The notes: a model not told the origin generated them from the letters alone. Positions 55,801 to 64,000 are shown, counted from the stretch's first letter. The stretch is 64,000 bases of DNA from Paraoerskovia sediminicola (GCF_030296575.1 NZ_AP027729.1:2108001-2172000), one strand, 5' to 3'. Numbers and translations: made by a program.

Positions 55801-56102
55801 TGGCCACGATCTTCGCGCTCACCCCGATGGCGTTCGGCATCACCGGGGGCGGGTCGTTCATCTCCCAGCCGCTCGCGCTCGTGGTCATCGGCGGGCTCAT
55901 CAGCTCGACCCTGCTGACGCTGATCGTCGTCCCGGTCCTCTACACGCTCATCGAGCGGCGGACCGAGAAGCGCGCGGAGCGACGCGCCGCGAAGCGGGCG
56001 CAGCAGGCGGAGCGGTCAGAGCAGCGGGATGAGCAGCCGTCGGGCGCGCGTGCGGCGCGCGAGCCGGCGCACCTGGCGTCGGAGGGGTCGAGCGGGGCCT
56101 GA
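52888..56102 (+). CDS. RND-family efflux pump, SwrC/AcrB-like (frameshift at 53319-53323)
   Basis: A 1,071-residue inner-membrane proton-driven exporter once one G is added at 53319-53323. Layout is classic RND: TM1, a large outer loop, TM2-6, a linker, TM7, second outer loop, TM8-12. The TM4 Asp pair is present in GRVVDDSIVVIEN; in TM10 the AcrB Lys is replaced in GIVVSNAIVLID, as in Gram-positive SwrC-type pumps. No membrane-fusion or outer-membrane partner is nearby. GTG 52888 follows GGAGA. The C-terminus is a charged Arg/Ala/Glu tail whose end lies in a tandem repeat. Probably regulated by the divergent MarR. Confidence 0.93.
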
Positions 56103-56239
56103 CGACCCCGGTCGGAGGGGCCGAACGGGGCCTGACAGCCTGCTCGGAGGTGCCGAGCGGGGCCTGACGGCCCGCTCGGCGTCGGCTCGCTGACCGACAG
56201 GGCCTGCTCGGCGTCCGATCGCTGACCGGCCGGTCGCCG
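56079..56239. repeat. Tandem imperfect 32-33-bp repeats across the end of the RND gene
   Basis: Five units begin TCGG at 56079, 56112, 56144, 56176 and 56208. Units 1-3 share TCGGAGG...GAGCGGGGCCTGAC; units 4-5 are more diverged (TCGGCGTC...TCGCTGACC). The RND stop codon is inside unit 1. Together with the terminator they fill most of the 336-base gap 56103-56438, which has no supported gene. Confidence 0.75.
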
Positions 56240-56334
56240 GTCGCCGCTGGTGCGGTGTGCGAGGTCCCGGGGTTCTTTCACCGCCTGTCGGAGCCCTTCA
56301 CGCGCCGTCTGGCGGTCACCGAGCGCACACAGCG

Positions 56335-56364
56335 GCGGCGGGAACGCCGTAGCGCTCCCGCCGC
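56335..56364. terminator. Bidirectional hairpin between convergent RND and ABC-2 genes
   Basis: GCGGCGGGA / TCCCGCCGC, 9-bp stem, 12-base loop, in the gap where two convergent transcription units meet. CGGGCTCGTAC repeats twice just beyond it. Confidence 0.5.
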
Positions 56365-56438
56365 TGCTCGTGCCGGGCATCCTGCCGGGCTCGTACCGGG
56401 CTCGTACCGGGTCCGTGCCGGCTCGGATCAGGCGCCGC

Positions 56439-57293
56439 TCAGGCGTCCCGAGCCTTGATCACGACGTTCGCGGCGACCAGCGGGACGACGGCCCAGGCGA
56501 TCGCCACGAGGAGTCCCTGGGCGGGCTCGAGGAGATCGATGCCGCCCGAGGCCAGGTCGGAGGTCGTCATGAAGGCCTGCCCGGCATTCGCCGGCAGGAA
56601 CTTGTTGATCGTCTCCACGATGTCGTTGTTGATCAGCCCGAGGATCGGCGGGGCGACGAAGTTGAGCGCGACGATGGTGAAGATCGCCCCGGCCGTGGAC
56701 CGCAGGAGCGTCCCGATGCCGAGCGCCATGAGCGCTGTGAGGACGAGGAAGACGACGGCGCCGCCGAGGATCCGCCACGAGTCGTCGCCGCCGAGGTCGG
56801 GCGCCATGTCGGCGTTCGCGAGGAACGGGTAGGCGACGGCGTAGGAGAGCGCGATGCCGACGGCGGCGACGACCACCGAGACGAGCGCGAGCACGAGCGC
56901 CTTCGCCCAGACCGTCGCGGAGCGACCCGGGTCGGCGGCGAACGTCGAGCGGATCATGCCGCTCGAGAACTCGTTGGTGATCACCAGGACCCCGAGCACG
57001 GCGAGCACGAGCTGGCCGAAGCTGACGCCGCTGGTGACCAGCTCGAGCGAGTCGAACATGCCACCCCCGGTCTGCGCCGCGAACTCGGGGTCGTCGGCGA
57101 ACGACGAGAAGGTCCACGACGACAGGAGCGCGATCAGCACGAGCAGGACGACCGTGCCCGCGGCCACCCACCAGGTGGAGCGCAGGGTGCGGAGCTTGAT
57201 CCACTCGGACGACACGGCGCCACCGAACGTCAGGTGCTGCCTCGAGGTGCTCTCGTCGCGGTGGGAGGTGCGGGAGGCGAGATCGGCGCTCAT
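56439..57293 (-). CDS. ABC-2 type transporter permease
   Basis: A 284-residue membrane protein: soluble N-terminus with SSEWIKLRTLRSTWW, typical of ABC-2 permeases for bacteriocin or drug export, then six membrane segments with NEFSSGMIRSTFAADPGR in the loop after the second. ATG 57293 overlaps the ATPase stop (ATGA), fixing the start. Exported substrate unknown. Confidence 0.92.
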   Translation of the reverse strand: MSADLASRTSHRDESTSRQHLTFGGAVSSEWIKLRTLRSTWWVAAGTVVLLVLIALLSSWTFSSFADDPEFAAQTGGGMFDSLELVTSGVSFGQLVLAVLGVLVITNEFSSGMIRSTFAADPGRSATVWAKALVLALVSVVVAAVGIALSYAVAYPFLANADMAPDLGGDDSWRILGGAVVFLVLTALMALGIGTLLRSTAGAIFTIVALNFVAPPILGLINNDIVETINKFLPANAGQAFMTTSDLASGGIDLLEPAQGLLVAIAWAVVPLVAANVVIKARDA

Positions 57294-58297
57294 CGGGCGC
57301 TCCCTTCGTCGGTCTCGGTCGCGGTCGCCGTCGCGGGGCTCTCGGGTCCCGGTGGCGGTGACGGCGCGGCCTGCGGGGGCTCGCCCGGCCTGCCGTCGCC
57401 GGTCTGGTACTCGACGGAGTCGGCGGTCAGCGCCATGTACGCCTCCTCGAGCGTCGACGACTGCGGCGTGAGCTCGTGCAGCGCGACCCGCTCGGCCGCG
57501 GCGAGGTCGCCGATCTGGGGTGCGTCCATGCCGGAGACCCGCAGCGCGCCGTCGTCCGACGAGGTGACCGTCGCCCCGCCCGCGCGGACCAGCTCGGCCA
57601 GCCGGCCGCCGTCCGGGGTCCGGACCAGGACGGTGCGCTCCGACTGGCCGGCGATGAAGTCGCTCACCGGGGCGTCCGCGAGGATCTTCCCCTTGCCGAT
57701 GACGATCACGTGGTCGGCCGTGAGGGCGACCTCGCTCATGAGGTGGCTGGAGAGGAAGACGGTGCGCCCCTCGGAGGCGAGGAACTTCGCGAGGTTGCGC
57801 ACCCAGAGGACGCCGTCCGGGTCGAGGCCGTTGACGGGCTCGTCGAGGATCAGGGTCTTGGGGTCGCCCAGGAGCGCGGTCGCGATGCCGAGGCGCTGGC
57901 CCATGCCGAGGGAGAAGCCGCCCGCGCGCTTCTTCGCGACGCTCTCCAGGCCGGTCATGGCGATGACCTGGTCCACGCGCGCCTTCGGGATGCGGTGGGT
58001 CGCCGCCAGCGCGCGCAGGTGGTTGTAGGCGGAGCGGCCGGGGTGGATCGCCTTCGCCTCGAGCAGCGCGCCGACCTCGCCGAGGGGCGCGCGGTGCTTC
58101 GCGTAGGGCTTGCCGTTGACGGTGACGGAGCCCGCGGACGGCGTGTTGAGCGCCATGATCATCCGCATCGTCGTGGACTTCCCGGCGCCGTTGGGACCGA
58201 GGAACCCGGTCACCTTGCCCGGAGCCACCGTGAAGTTGACGTCGTCGACGGCGACCTTGGTCCCGTATCTCTTGGACAGGCCCTTGGCCTCGATCAT
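57290..58297 (-). CDS. ABC transporter ATP-binding protein
   Basis: ATPase partner of the ABC-2 permease, 335 residues: Walker A GPNGAGKSTTMRM, signature FSLGMGQRLGIA, Walker B TLILDEPVNGLDPDG, H-loop LSSHLMSEV. The C-terminal ~45 residues are a Pro/Thr-rich tail. The family is close to BcrA-type ATPases, which export peptide antibiotics, but that is only similarity. ATG 58297; a -10-like TAGGCT on the minus strand is ~55 bases upstream and GAGGAGC serves as ribosome binding site. Confidence 0.94.
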   Translation of the reverse strand: MIEAKGLSKRYGTKVAVDDVNFTVAPGKVTGFLGPNGAGKSTTMRMIMALNTPSAGSVTVNGKPYAKHRAPLGEVGALLEAKAIHPGRSAYNHLRALAATHRIPKARVDQVIAMTGLESVAKKRAGGFSLGMGQRLGIATALLGDPKTLILDEPVNGLDPDGVLWVRNLAKFLASEGRTVFLSSHLMSEVALTADHVIVIGKGKILADAPVSDFIAGQSERTVLVRTPDGGRLAELVRAGGATVTSSDDGALRVSGMDAPQIGDLAAAERVALHELTPQSSTLEEAYMALTADSVEYQTGDGRPGEPPQAAPSPPPGPESPATATATETDEGSAR

Positions 58298-58552
58298 CGG
58301 TGCGCTCCTCGGCGTCGGCAGGTGGGGTCGGTGCTGTCCGGTGCACCGTCGAGCCTATGGTGCCGGGCGCCGTCCGTCAGCCACGTCCACGGCCGGCGGC
58401 CAGGTACTTCGCATCACCAACACGATTCGTTCACGCAGGAAGGTTCCTGGCGGGAGCCGCGTTGCATAGGATGGACCGAAGAGGCCAGCAGACGCCCCAC
58501 GGCCGCAGGCACCAGACAGGTGCAGGCGGGGGCGCGCGACCAGGAGGACCTG

Positions 58553-59443
58553 ATGACCAACCCGGTGTTCAACAACAGCCCGGTGTTCGGAGACCCGAAC
58601 GCCCCGAAGCGCGGCGGGACCGCGACCAGGGCACGCGCCGGCGGCGCACCGTCGTACGGCACGCCCTCGGGGGCCGCGGCCTACGGGACCGCCGGTGCGG
58701 CGTCCGCCGACGCGGCCCAGCTGCAGGGCATGTACGACGCGCCCGCCGCCACCACGGCCGACACGCGCCGCATGACCTACGACGACGTCATCATCAAGAC
58801 GGGCGGCCTGCTCGCCCTCCTCGTCGTGGTGGCCGGTGCGACCTGGGCCCTCACGCCCGTCGAGTCGCCGATCTGGATGCTCGGCGCCGTCGTCGGCCTG
58901 GTCCTCGGCCTCGTCAACGCGTTCAAGAAGCAGCCGAGCCCGCTCCTCATCACGCTGTACACGCTCGCGCAGGGCGTGTTCCTCGGCGGGATCTCGCAGT
59001 ACTACTCCGCGATCACGGTGAGCGGCAACGACCTCACCGGTGTCGTGCCGATGGCGGTCCTCGCCACGCTCTGCACCTTCGGTGCCTCGCTGTTCCTCTT
59101 CCGCTCCGGCAAGATCCGCGTCACGCCCAAGTTCACGCGCTTCCTGATCATCGGGATGGTCGGCTACCTCGCCTTCTCGCTCGTGAACATGCTGCTCGTG
59201 ATGTTCGGCGTCATGGACGGGTGGGGCATGCGCAGCGGCGGCCTCGGCATCGTCGTGAGCCTCTTCGCGGTCAGCCTCGCGGCCATGTCGTTGATCGTCG
59301 ACTTCGACGCGATCAAGCGCGGCGTCGAGAACGGCGTCCCGGCAAAGTTCGCCTGGTCCGCGGCCTTCGGCCTCATGGTCACGCTGATCTGGCTCTACCT
59401 CGAGTTCCTGCGTCTCTTCGCGATCCTGCAGGGTCGAGACTGA
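58553..59443 (+). CDS. Bax inhibitor-1/YccA family membrane protein
   Basis: A 296-residue protein: cytoplasmic Gly/Ala/Thr-rich N-terminus (about 1-75), then seven membrane segments ending FLRLFAILQGRD. The actinobacterial YccA-like BI-1 group is recognised by MTYDDVIIKTGGLLALLV at the start of the membrane part and the C-terminal Asp residues (IVDFDAIKRGVENG). The family includes a pH-sensitive calcium leak channel; the role here is unknown. ATG 58553 follows AGGAGG. A -10-like TAGGAT is at 58467-58472. Confidence 0.93.
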   Translation: MTNPVFNNSPVFGDPNAPKRGGTATRARAGGAPSYGTPSGAAAYGTAGAASADAAQLQGMYDAPAATTADTRRMTYDDVIIKTGGLLALLVVVAGATWALTPVESPIWMLGAVVGLVLGLVNAFKKQPSPLLITLYTLAQGVFLGGISQYYSAITVSGNDLTGVVPMAVLATLCTFGASLFLFRSGKIRVTPKFTRFLIIGMVGYLAFSLVNMLLVMFGVMDGWGMRSGGLGIVVSLFAVSLAAMSLIVDFDAIKRGVENGVPAKFAWSAAFGLMVTLIWLYLEFLRLFAILQGRD

Positions 59444-59497
59444 CACGCGGGGCGACGGACGCCGTCCGACGCCCCGCCACCTGAACGACGCGACACG

Positions 59498-59536
59498 CAG
59501 CAGCCCGCCCCCGGGGACCCCGGGGGCGGGCTGCTG
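59498..59536. terminator. Strong hairpin terminator after the BI-1 gene
   Basis: Perfect 17-bp stem (CAGCAGCCCGCCCCCGG and its complement), loop GGACC, followed by TCGTCCGT. It lies between the BI-1 gene and the convergent GH15 gene and may stop both. Confidence 0.8.
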
Positions 59537-59606
59537 TCGTCCGTGCCCGCGCTCGTGGCCGCCCCGGCCTGCGGCCGGTCGCTCAGCGGTTCAATGGTTC
59601 AGCGGC

Positions 59607-61679
59607 TCAACCGACGTGGGCCGCCTCGAAGTAGTTTCCGTCGGCCAGCCCCTCCTCGGCGCGGATCACGTGCATCACGGCGTTGATGAGCGCCAGGTGC
59701 GTGAACGCCTGCGGGAAGTTCCCGAGGTGCCGGCCGGACTGCGGGTCGATCTCCTCGGCATAGAGGTCCAGGGAGCTCGCGAACGACAGCAGGCGCTCGC
59801 AGAGCCGTCGGGCCCGGTCGAGCTCACCGATCTCGACCAGCGCCGACACGAGCCAGAACGAGCAGATCGTGAAGGTGCCCTCCTCGCCCGACAGCCCGTC
59901 GTCCGTCTCGTCGACGCGGTACCGCAGCACGAGGCCGTCCTCGGTGAGCTCGTCCGCGATCGCGAGGACCGTGGCCCGCACGCGCGGGTCCTCCGGCGGC
60001 AGGAACCGCAGGAGCGGCACGAGCAGCAGGGACGCGTCGAGCGCGTCCGACCCGTAGCGCTGCACGAACACACCGCGGTCGTCCGTGCCCTTGTCGCAGA
60101 TGTCGGCGTGGATCTCGTCCGCGAGCTTCTGCCACTGCTCCGCGAAGTCGTGCTCGTCGTACATGCGGGCGAGCCGGGCCCCGCGGTCCATCGCGACCCA
60201 GCACATGAGCTTGCTGGACACGAAGTGCTGCATGTCGCCGCGGACCTCCCAGATGCCGCGGTCGGGCAGGTGCCAGTGCTTCGCCGCCTCCTCGACCTGC
60301 TTCTTGAGGATCGGCCACAGCGACTCGGGGAGCTGCTCCCGCGACTTGGCGTGGAGGTAGACCGAGTCGAGGACGGCGCCCCACACGTCGTGCTGGCGCT
60401 GGTCGTAGGCCGCGTTCCCGACGCGGACCGGCCGGGCGCCCTCGTACCCGGTCAGGTGGGGCAGCTCGAACTCCTCGAGCGTCTCCTCGCCGCCCACCCC
60501 GTACATGATCTGCAGCTCCTTGTTGTCGCGGCAGGCGTCGTGGATGAACGCGAAGAAGTCGTTGGCCTCGCGGTCCAGGCCGAGCGTGTACAGCCCCCAG
60601 AGGGCGAACGTCGAGTCGCGGATCCACGCGTACCTGTAGTCCCAGTTCCGCTCACCGCCGGGCGTCTCGGGCAGCGAGGTCGTCGCGGCGGCCAGCAGTG
60701 CGCCCGTCGGGGCGTAGGTCAGGCCCTTGAGCGTCAGGGCGCTGCGCTGCAGATAGTTGCGCCAGGGGTGGTCGGGGAACGACCCCTGGGTGATCCAGTC
60801 GCGCCAGAACTGCTCGGTGCGCCACATCGCGTCGGCGGCCTCGCGCCACGAGTGCGGCGCCGGCAGCGGCGACCACGACAGGGCGACGAAGTGGGAGTCG
60901 CCCTTGGTCATGCGGGTGCGGCCGTGCGCACGGCGCCCCTCGATGCCGAGCCGGAGGCTGCCGCGGATGCGCAGGTCCGGGTTGCGGGCGTCGGTGCTGC
61001 GCGAGACGACCGCCGAGTAGCCCTCGTCCTCGTACTCCCACTCGCCCTCGCGCCCCCCGTAGTCGGGCATCGGCTCGCAGACCGCCTCCAGGTCGACCGT
61101 GCCGCTGACGCACTTGATGGTGCGCAGCAGGACATGCTCGGCGTCGTCGTCGGTGGGCGTGCGCCGGTGGGTCTGCGAGCGCTCGTCGACGTTGTGCCAA
61201 GGGCCCATGACCATGGCGTCGCGGACCTGGAGCCAGCCCGTCGACGTCTGCCAGGTGGTCTCGAGGATCAGCGTCCCGGGCAGGTAGCGGCGCGCCACCG
61301 GCACCCGGACGCCGTAGGGGCCCACGCGGAACATGCCTGCTCCTCGGTCGAGGATCGCGGAGAAGATGCTGGGGGAGTCGGGCCGTGGGACGCACATCCA
61401 CTCGACGGAGCCGCTGGGGGCGATCAGCGCGTTCGTCTCGCAGTCCGACAGGAACGCGTACTCGGCGATCGAGGGGAACGTGCTGCGCCCCTCGCCCACG
61501 GTCGGGCCGAACCCGTCGGCCCCCACGGCGTCGGCGCCCGGTCCGTCGGCCGACCCCGGCCGGGTCAGCCGTGGTTGGTGCCCCACGAGGCCGAGCGGGC
61601 CGTCGGCCGCCACCCGCTCCGGGGTCGGCGGGCCGGTGTGCTGCCTGGTGTCGGTCGTGCTCGTGTCCTCGGGCGTCAT
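59607..61679 (-). CDS. Glycoside hydrolase family 15 protein (glucoamylase/trehalase-like)
   Basis: A 690-residue cytoplasmic-type GH15 enzyme: an N-terminal disordered stretch, a beta-sandwich domain starting IAEYAFLSDCETNALIAPSG, and an (alpha/alpha)6 barrel with the family motif GERNWDYRYAWIRDSTFALW and the second catalytic region near DPQSGRHLGNFPQAFTH. This form resembles mycobacterial/actinobacterial GH15 trehalases as well as glucoamylases, so the substrate (trehalose or alpha-glucan) is open. No signal peptide. ATG 61679 is chosen at the first start consistent with the family; divergent from the FKBP gene. Confidence 0.93.
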   Translation of the reverse strand: MTPEDTSTTDTRQHTGPPTPERVAADGPLGLVGHQPRLTRPGSADGPGADAVGADGFGPTVGEGRSTFPSIAEYAFLSDCETNALIAPSGSVEWMCVPRPDSPSIFSAILDRGAGMFRVGPYGVRVPVARRYLPGTLILETTWQTSTGWLQVRDAMVMGPWHNVDERSQTHRRTPTDDDAEHVLLRTIKCVSGTVDLEAVCEPMPDYGGREGEWEYEDEGYSAVVSRSTDARNPDLRIRGSLRLGIEGRRAHGRTRMTKGDSHFVALSWSPLPAPHSWREAADAMWRTEQFWRDWITQGSFPDHPWRNYLQRSALTLKGLTYAPTGALLAAATTSLPETPGGERNWDYRYAWIRDSTFALWGLYTLGLDREANDFFAFIHDACRDNKELQIMYGVGGEETLEEFELPHLTGYEGARPVRVGNAAYDQRQHDVWGAVLDSVYLHAKSREQLPESLWPILKKQVEEAAKHWHLPDRGIWEVRGDMQHFVSSKLMCWVAMDRGARLARMYDEHDFAEQWQKLADEIHADICDKGTDDRGVFVQRYGSDALDASLLLVPLLRFLPPEDPRVRATVLAIADELTEDGLVLRYRVDETDDGLSGEEGTFTICSFWLVSALVEIGELDRARRLCERLLSFASSLDLYAEEIDPQSGRHLGNFPQAFTHLALINAVMHVIRAEEGLADGNYFEAAHVG

Positions 61680-61748
61680 GCCCTCAGCGTGCGCCCGAGG
61701 ACTGGCGATTGCCAGCGCTTCCGGCCGCGAGCCGGGGAATTCACAGGG

Positions 61749-61776
61749 TTGTAACGTCGGACGGCGCCCGTAGGCT
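61749..61776 (+). promoter_or_regulatory. Promoter of the FKBP gene
   Basis: TTGTAA (-35, 61749-61754), 16 bases, TAGGCT (-10, 61771-61776). The ATG is 45 bases beyond the -10, with GAGAGAGG as ribosome binding site. Confidence 0.55.
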
Positions 61777-61821
61777 GGGTTCTGACCGTTTCCCCCTCCC
61801 CGTCCTTGAGAGAGGTCCCTC

Positions 61822-62232
61822 ATGGCTGCACCCACCGCGCTCCCCACCGCGTCCGGCACCTTCGGCGACAAGCCCGAGCTCACGTTCCCCGCCGGCGGCG
61901 CTCCCGGCGGCCTGCACGTCTCGGTCCTCGAGGAGGGCACCGGCCGCACCGTCCAGAAGGGCGACACGATCGTCGTCAACTACTACGGGCAGGTGTGGGA
62001 CGGCGGGATGTTCGACAACTCGTACGACCGCCGCTCGACCATCGACTTCCCGATCGGCGTCGGCGCCGTGATCGGCGGCTGGGACAAGGGGCTCGTGGGC
62101 CAGAACACCGGGTCACGCATCCTCCTGTCGATCCCGCCGGAGCACGGCTACGGCATGCGCGGGGTCCCGCAGGCCGGGATCGGCGGCGGTGACACGCTCG
62201 TCTTCGTGATCGACCTCGTCGACATCAAGTAG
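61822..62232 (+). CDS. FKBP-type peptidyl-prolyl cis-trans isomerase
   Basis: A 136-residue single-domain FKBP: VQKGDTIVVNYYGQVWDGG, FDNSYDRRSTIDFPIG, VIGGWDKGLVGQNTGSR, and IPPEHGYG, which carry the usual aromatic active-site residues. Folding helper in the cytoplasm (no signal peptide). ATG 61822. Its last codons and stop are repeated just downstream as part of a 37-base tandem duplication. Confidence 0.96.
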   Translation: MAAPTALPTASGTFGDKPELTFPAGGAPGGLHVSVLEEGTGRTVQKGDTIVVNYYGQVWDGGMFDNSYDRRSTIDFPIGVGAVIGGWDKGLVGQNTGSRILLSIPPEHGYGMRGVPQAGIGGGDTLVFVIDLVDIK

Positions 62233-62280
62233 CCCGCGTCCCGGCGATCCGGTGGTCGTCATCAAGTAGCCCGCGTCCCG
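62223..62280 (+). repeat. 37-bp-period tandem duplication at the FKBP gene end
   Basis: CATCAAGTAGCCCGCGTCCC with a following G occurs at 62223-62243 and again at 62260-62280. The copy includes the final Ile-Lys-stop of the FKBP gene, so a second in-frame-looking VVIK-stop follows the true stop. Decayed CCGGTG-containing copies appear further on toward 62330. Confidence 0.8.
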
Positions 62281-62408
62281 CCGGCCCGGTGTTCGTCGCC
62301 CGCCGAACCGGTGTCTTTCGCACGCCGACCCGGTCGTTGGTTGCGATCCCGAGCCCGTGATCGCGCACAACCGCCGGTTCGGCGGGGATGTGGGGGTTCA
62401 GCGACGGC

Positions 62409-63623
62409 TCAGCGGCGGCTCACCGTCAGCGTGAACCGGGCGTCGCGAGCGACCTCGGACGTCGGCCCGACAGCCCGGGACAGCGCCGGCCGGTAGCGCA
62501 GGTGCGAGTTCCAGACGCACCACAGTTCGCCGCCCGGCCGCAGGATGCGGCCTGCCGCTGCGAACATGCGGTGGGCCGCTCCGGTGTCGACGGCCGCACC
62601 GACGTGGAACGGCGGGTTGAGCAGGACGACGTCGGCGCTCGCGTCGGGCAGCCGCGAGGCGGCGTCGTCGCGCAGCACGCGCACGCGGGCGCGGACCCCG
62701 TTCGCCCGTGCAGTCGCCGCCGCCGAGAGGACGGCCGCGTCCGACTCGTCCGTCGCGACGACCTGGGCCACCGGGTGCGCGAGGGCGAACGCGGTAGCGA
62801 TCACGCCGGTGCCGCAGCCGAGGTCCACGGCGGCGATCGGGTCCGTGCCGGCAGGTCCGCCCGCCTCGCGTACCCCGACCCGGTCGAGGTGCTCCAGCAG
62901 GAGACGGGTGCCGTGGTCCAGCGTGGGGCCTCCGAAGGCCGCGCCGTGCGCGACCACCTCGAGCTCCGTCGTCCGACCCCGACCCGCCGGGACCTCGAGG
63001 CGCTCCCGGACGGGGAACGACGGCGTCCGGTCGCGGTCCTCGCGGATCCTGGCGGCGACGAGGACCCGGGACTTCTGGCGAGCGAGCGACGCGTGGACGT
63101 CGACGAACGACGCCGCGAGGACGTCGTTCATCGCCCGCGTCATGTGCTTGATGCGGCCACCGGCGTAGACGCGGACCTCCGGGTGGGCGTCGGCGGCGAT
63201 CGCCTCGCTGACCTGCGTGAGCGCCGCGAGCGACCGGGGCAGCTGCATCAGGACCACTCGCGCGCCGGCGAAGGCCTCCGGGCCCAGCGGGACGGTGCGA
63301 TACGTCTCGCTCAGCCTGGCCGCCGCAGCGTTGCGGGCGAGCCCGATCTCCCCGGTGACGACGTCCTGGTGGCTGCGGAGCCCCGTGAGGCCGTGCGCGA
63401 CCACGGCCCCCAGCGTCAGCGCGCCGAACCGGTCGTCGACGACCACGACCTCGTCCGAAGCCGCCACGGCCAGGTCGTCCGCGGCCTCGGTCAGCAGGAG
63501 CCGGTCGGTCGCGTCCACCGCGACGCGGGTCGGGTCGTCGTCGTCCGGCCAGCGGCGGAGCCCGGCGAGCAGCGCGTCGAGGGCGGACGGCGCGGCGGGG
63601 TCGTCCTGGGTCGTGGTGCTCAC
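62409..63623 (-). CDS. RlmG/RsmC-type SAM-dependent methyltransferase
   Basis: A 404-residue class I methyltransferase with an N-terminal degenerate methyltransferase-like domain and a catalytic C-terminal domain: AVDLGCGTGVIATAFALAHP (SAM binding) and VVLLNPPFHVG (NPPF motif of guanine-N2 methyltransferases). This two-domain form fits RlmG/RsmC, which modify 23S or 16S rRNA; which base is modified here cannot be told. GTG 63623 is chosen because the homologous region starts soon after it. It diverges from the SelW-like gene with only 32 bases between starts. Confidence 0.9.
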   Translation of the reverse strand: MSTTTQDDPAAPSALDALLAGLRRWPDDDDPTRVAVDATDRLLLTEAADDLAVAASDEVVVVDDRFGALTLGAVVAHGLTGLRSHQDVVTGEIGLARNAAAARLSETYRTVPLGPEAFAGARVVLMQLPRSLAALTQVSEAIAADAHPEVRVYAGGRIKHMTRAMNDVLAASFVDVHASLARQKSRVLVAARIREDRDRTPSFPVRERLEVPAGRGRTTELEVVAHGAAFGGPTLDHGTRLLLEHLDRVGVREAGGPAGTDPIAAVDLGCGTGVIATAFALAHPVAQVVATDESDAAVLSAAATARANGVRARVRVLRDDAASRLPDASADVVLLNPPFHVGAAVDTGAAHRMFAAAGRILRPGGELWCVWNSHLRYRPALSRAVGPTSEVARDARFTLTVSRR

Positions 63624-63655
63624 CGCACCATTGTCGGGTCTGGCACCCTGGGCCC

Positions 63656-64000
63656 ATGACCCAGACACCCGGGACACCTGGCCCTCTGCCCACCTCTGCG
63701 GCACCTGCCGAGGCGGGCGCGGACCCCGACGACCTGCCCGTGCCCCCGCGCGTCGAGATCACCTACTGCACCCAGTGCCGCTGGCTGCTGCGTGCGGCCT
63801 GGATCGCGCAGGAGCTGCTGACGACGTTCGGCACCCGGCTCGGCGAGGTCGCGCTCGTGCCCGGCACCGGGGGCGTGTTCACGGTGCGGATCGGCGACGA
63901 CCTGGTCTGGGACCGCAGCGAGCAGAAAGGCTTCCCGGAGATCCCCGCGCTCAAGCAGCTCGTCCGGGACCGCGCGGCCCCCGGCATGTCGCTCGGGCAC
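63656..64000 (+). CDS. SelT/SelW/SelH-family thioredoxin-like protein (3' end outside window)
   Basis: Open from ATG 63656 to the window edge without a stop (115 codons visible). After a ~30-residue Pro/Ala-rich head comes VEITYCTQCRWLLRAAWIAQ, the CxxC redox motif of Rdx/SelW proteins, then a short alpha/beta thioredoxin-like fold ending QLVRDRAAPGMSLGH, so only a few residues are probably missing. Both motif positions are ordinary Cys, not selenocysteine. Function of bacterial members is poorly known, likely thiol redox. The bases before the start (CACCCT, 6 bases, ATG) suggest a leaderless transcript. Confidence 0.9.
   Translation, partial: MTQTPGTPGPLPTSAAPAEAGADPDDLPVPPRVEITYCTQCRWLLRAAWIAQELLTTFGTRLGEVALVPGTGGVFTVRIGDDLVWDRSEQKGFPEIPALKQLVRDRAAPGMSLGH

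Overview
The window is very GC-rich chromosomal DNA from an actinobacterium. GTG starts are frequent, TANNNT -10 boxes sit 6-7 bases before start codons (leaderless genes), and the housekeeping backbone is TetR-glmU-prs-rplY-pth ... mfd ... mazG-eno-divIC-DUF501-ppx. That backbone matches the order known from Mycobacterium tuberculosis (Rv1014c-Rv1026). Gene content (mutanase-like GH71, GH15, GH3 lipoprotein, EPS genes) suggests Micrococcales, perhaps Cellulomonadaceae or Promicromonosporaceae; this placement is inference.

Layout. 1-10.7 kb: end of an ABC-F ATPase, UDP-glucose dehydrogenase, then a minus-strand block with a CynX-type MFS transporter, a MarR regulator with a 21-bp palindromic operator, a YdeP-type molybdopterin oxidoreductase with FdhD, and a TetR/ABC-2 exporter operon. 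10.8-16.5 kb: tRNA-Gln, glmU, prs, a GT2-GtrA fusion, rplY behind a long structured leader, and pth. 16.5-35.9 kb: an exopolysaccharide (EPS) island lying between pth and mfd, genes that are close neighbours in relatives. It holds a CDP-alcohol phosphatidyltransferase, a ~1,940-residue modular secreted protein, a lipoprotein, a Wzz/BY-kinase, gmd-wcaI-wzy, a GT4-wcaF-fcl operon on the other strand, wzx, and a secreted GH71-type glucanase. 36-46.8 kb: mfd, LMW tyrosine phosphatase, a TagD-like cytidylyltransferase, TauE/SafE, mazG, eno, divIC, DUF501 and ppx. 47-64 kb: NDH-2, a tRNA with a UAA anticodon, ATP-grasp, DUF5302, MpaB-type oxygenase, GH3 lipoprotein, MarR/RND pump pair, ABC-2 exporter, Bax-inhibitor-1 protein, GH15, FKBP, rRNA-type methyltransferase and a SelW-like protein at the right edge.

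How the genes fit together. gmd and fcl make GDP-L-fucose. WcaI, the GT4 enzyme and WcaF build and acetylate a repeat unit, Wzx flips it, Wzy polymerises it, and the BY-kinase with the downstream LMW phosphatase would control chain length. The two secreted proteins that bracket the cluster both carry DNRLRE/CBM96-like modules. The strongest unlisted signal is regulatory: gmd, fcl (opposite strands, 6 kb apart) and the TagD-like gene share an 8-base box, TTTCACCC, 31-32 bases before a CTAGnnT -10 element. For gmd and fcl the start codon follows that element by exactly 6 bases.

Quality caveat. Eight genes are broken by nine apparent single-base deletions, mostly in G/C runs. Each is repaired by adding one base (two for the large surface protein), so they look like sequencing errors rather than true pseudogenes.
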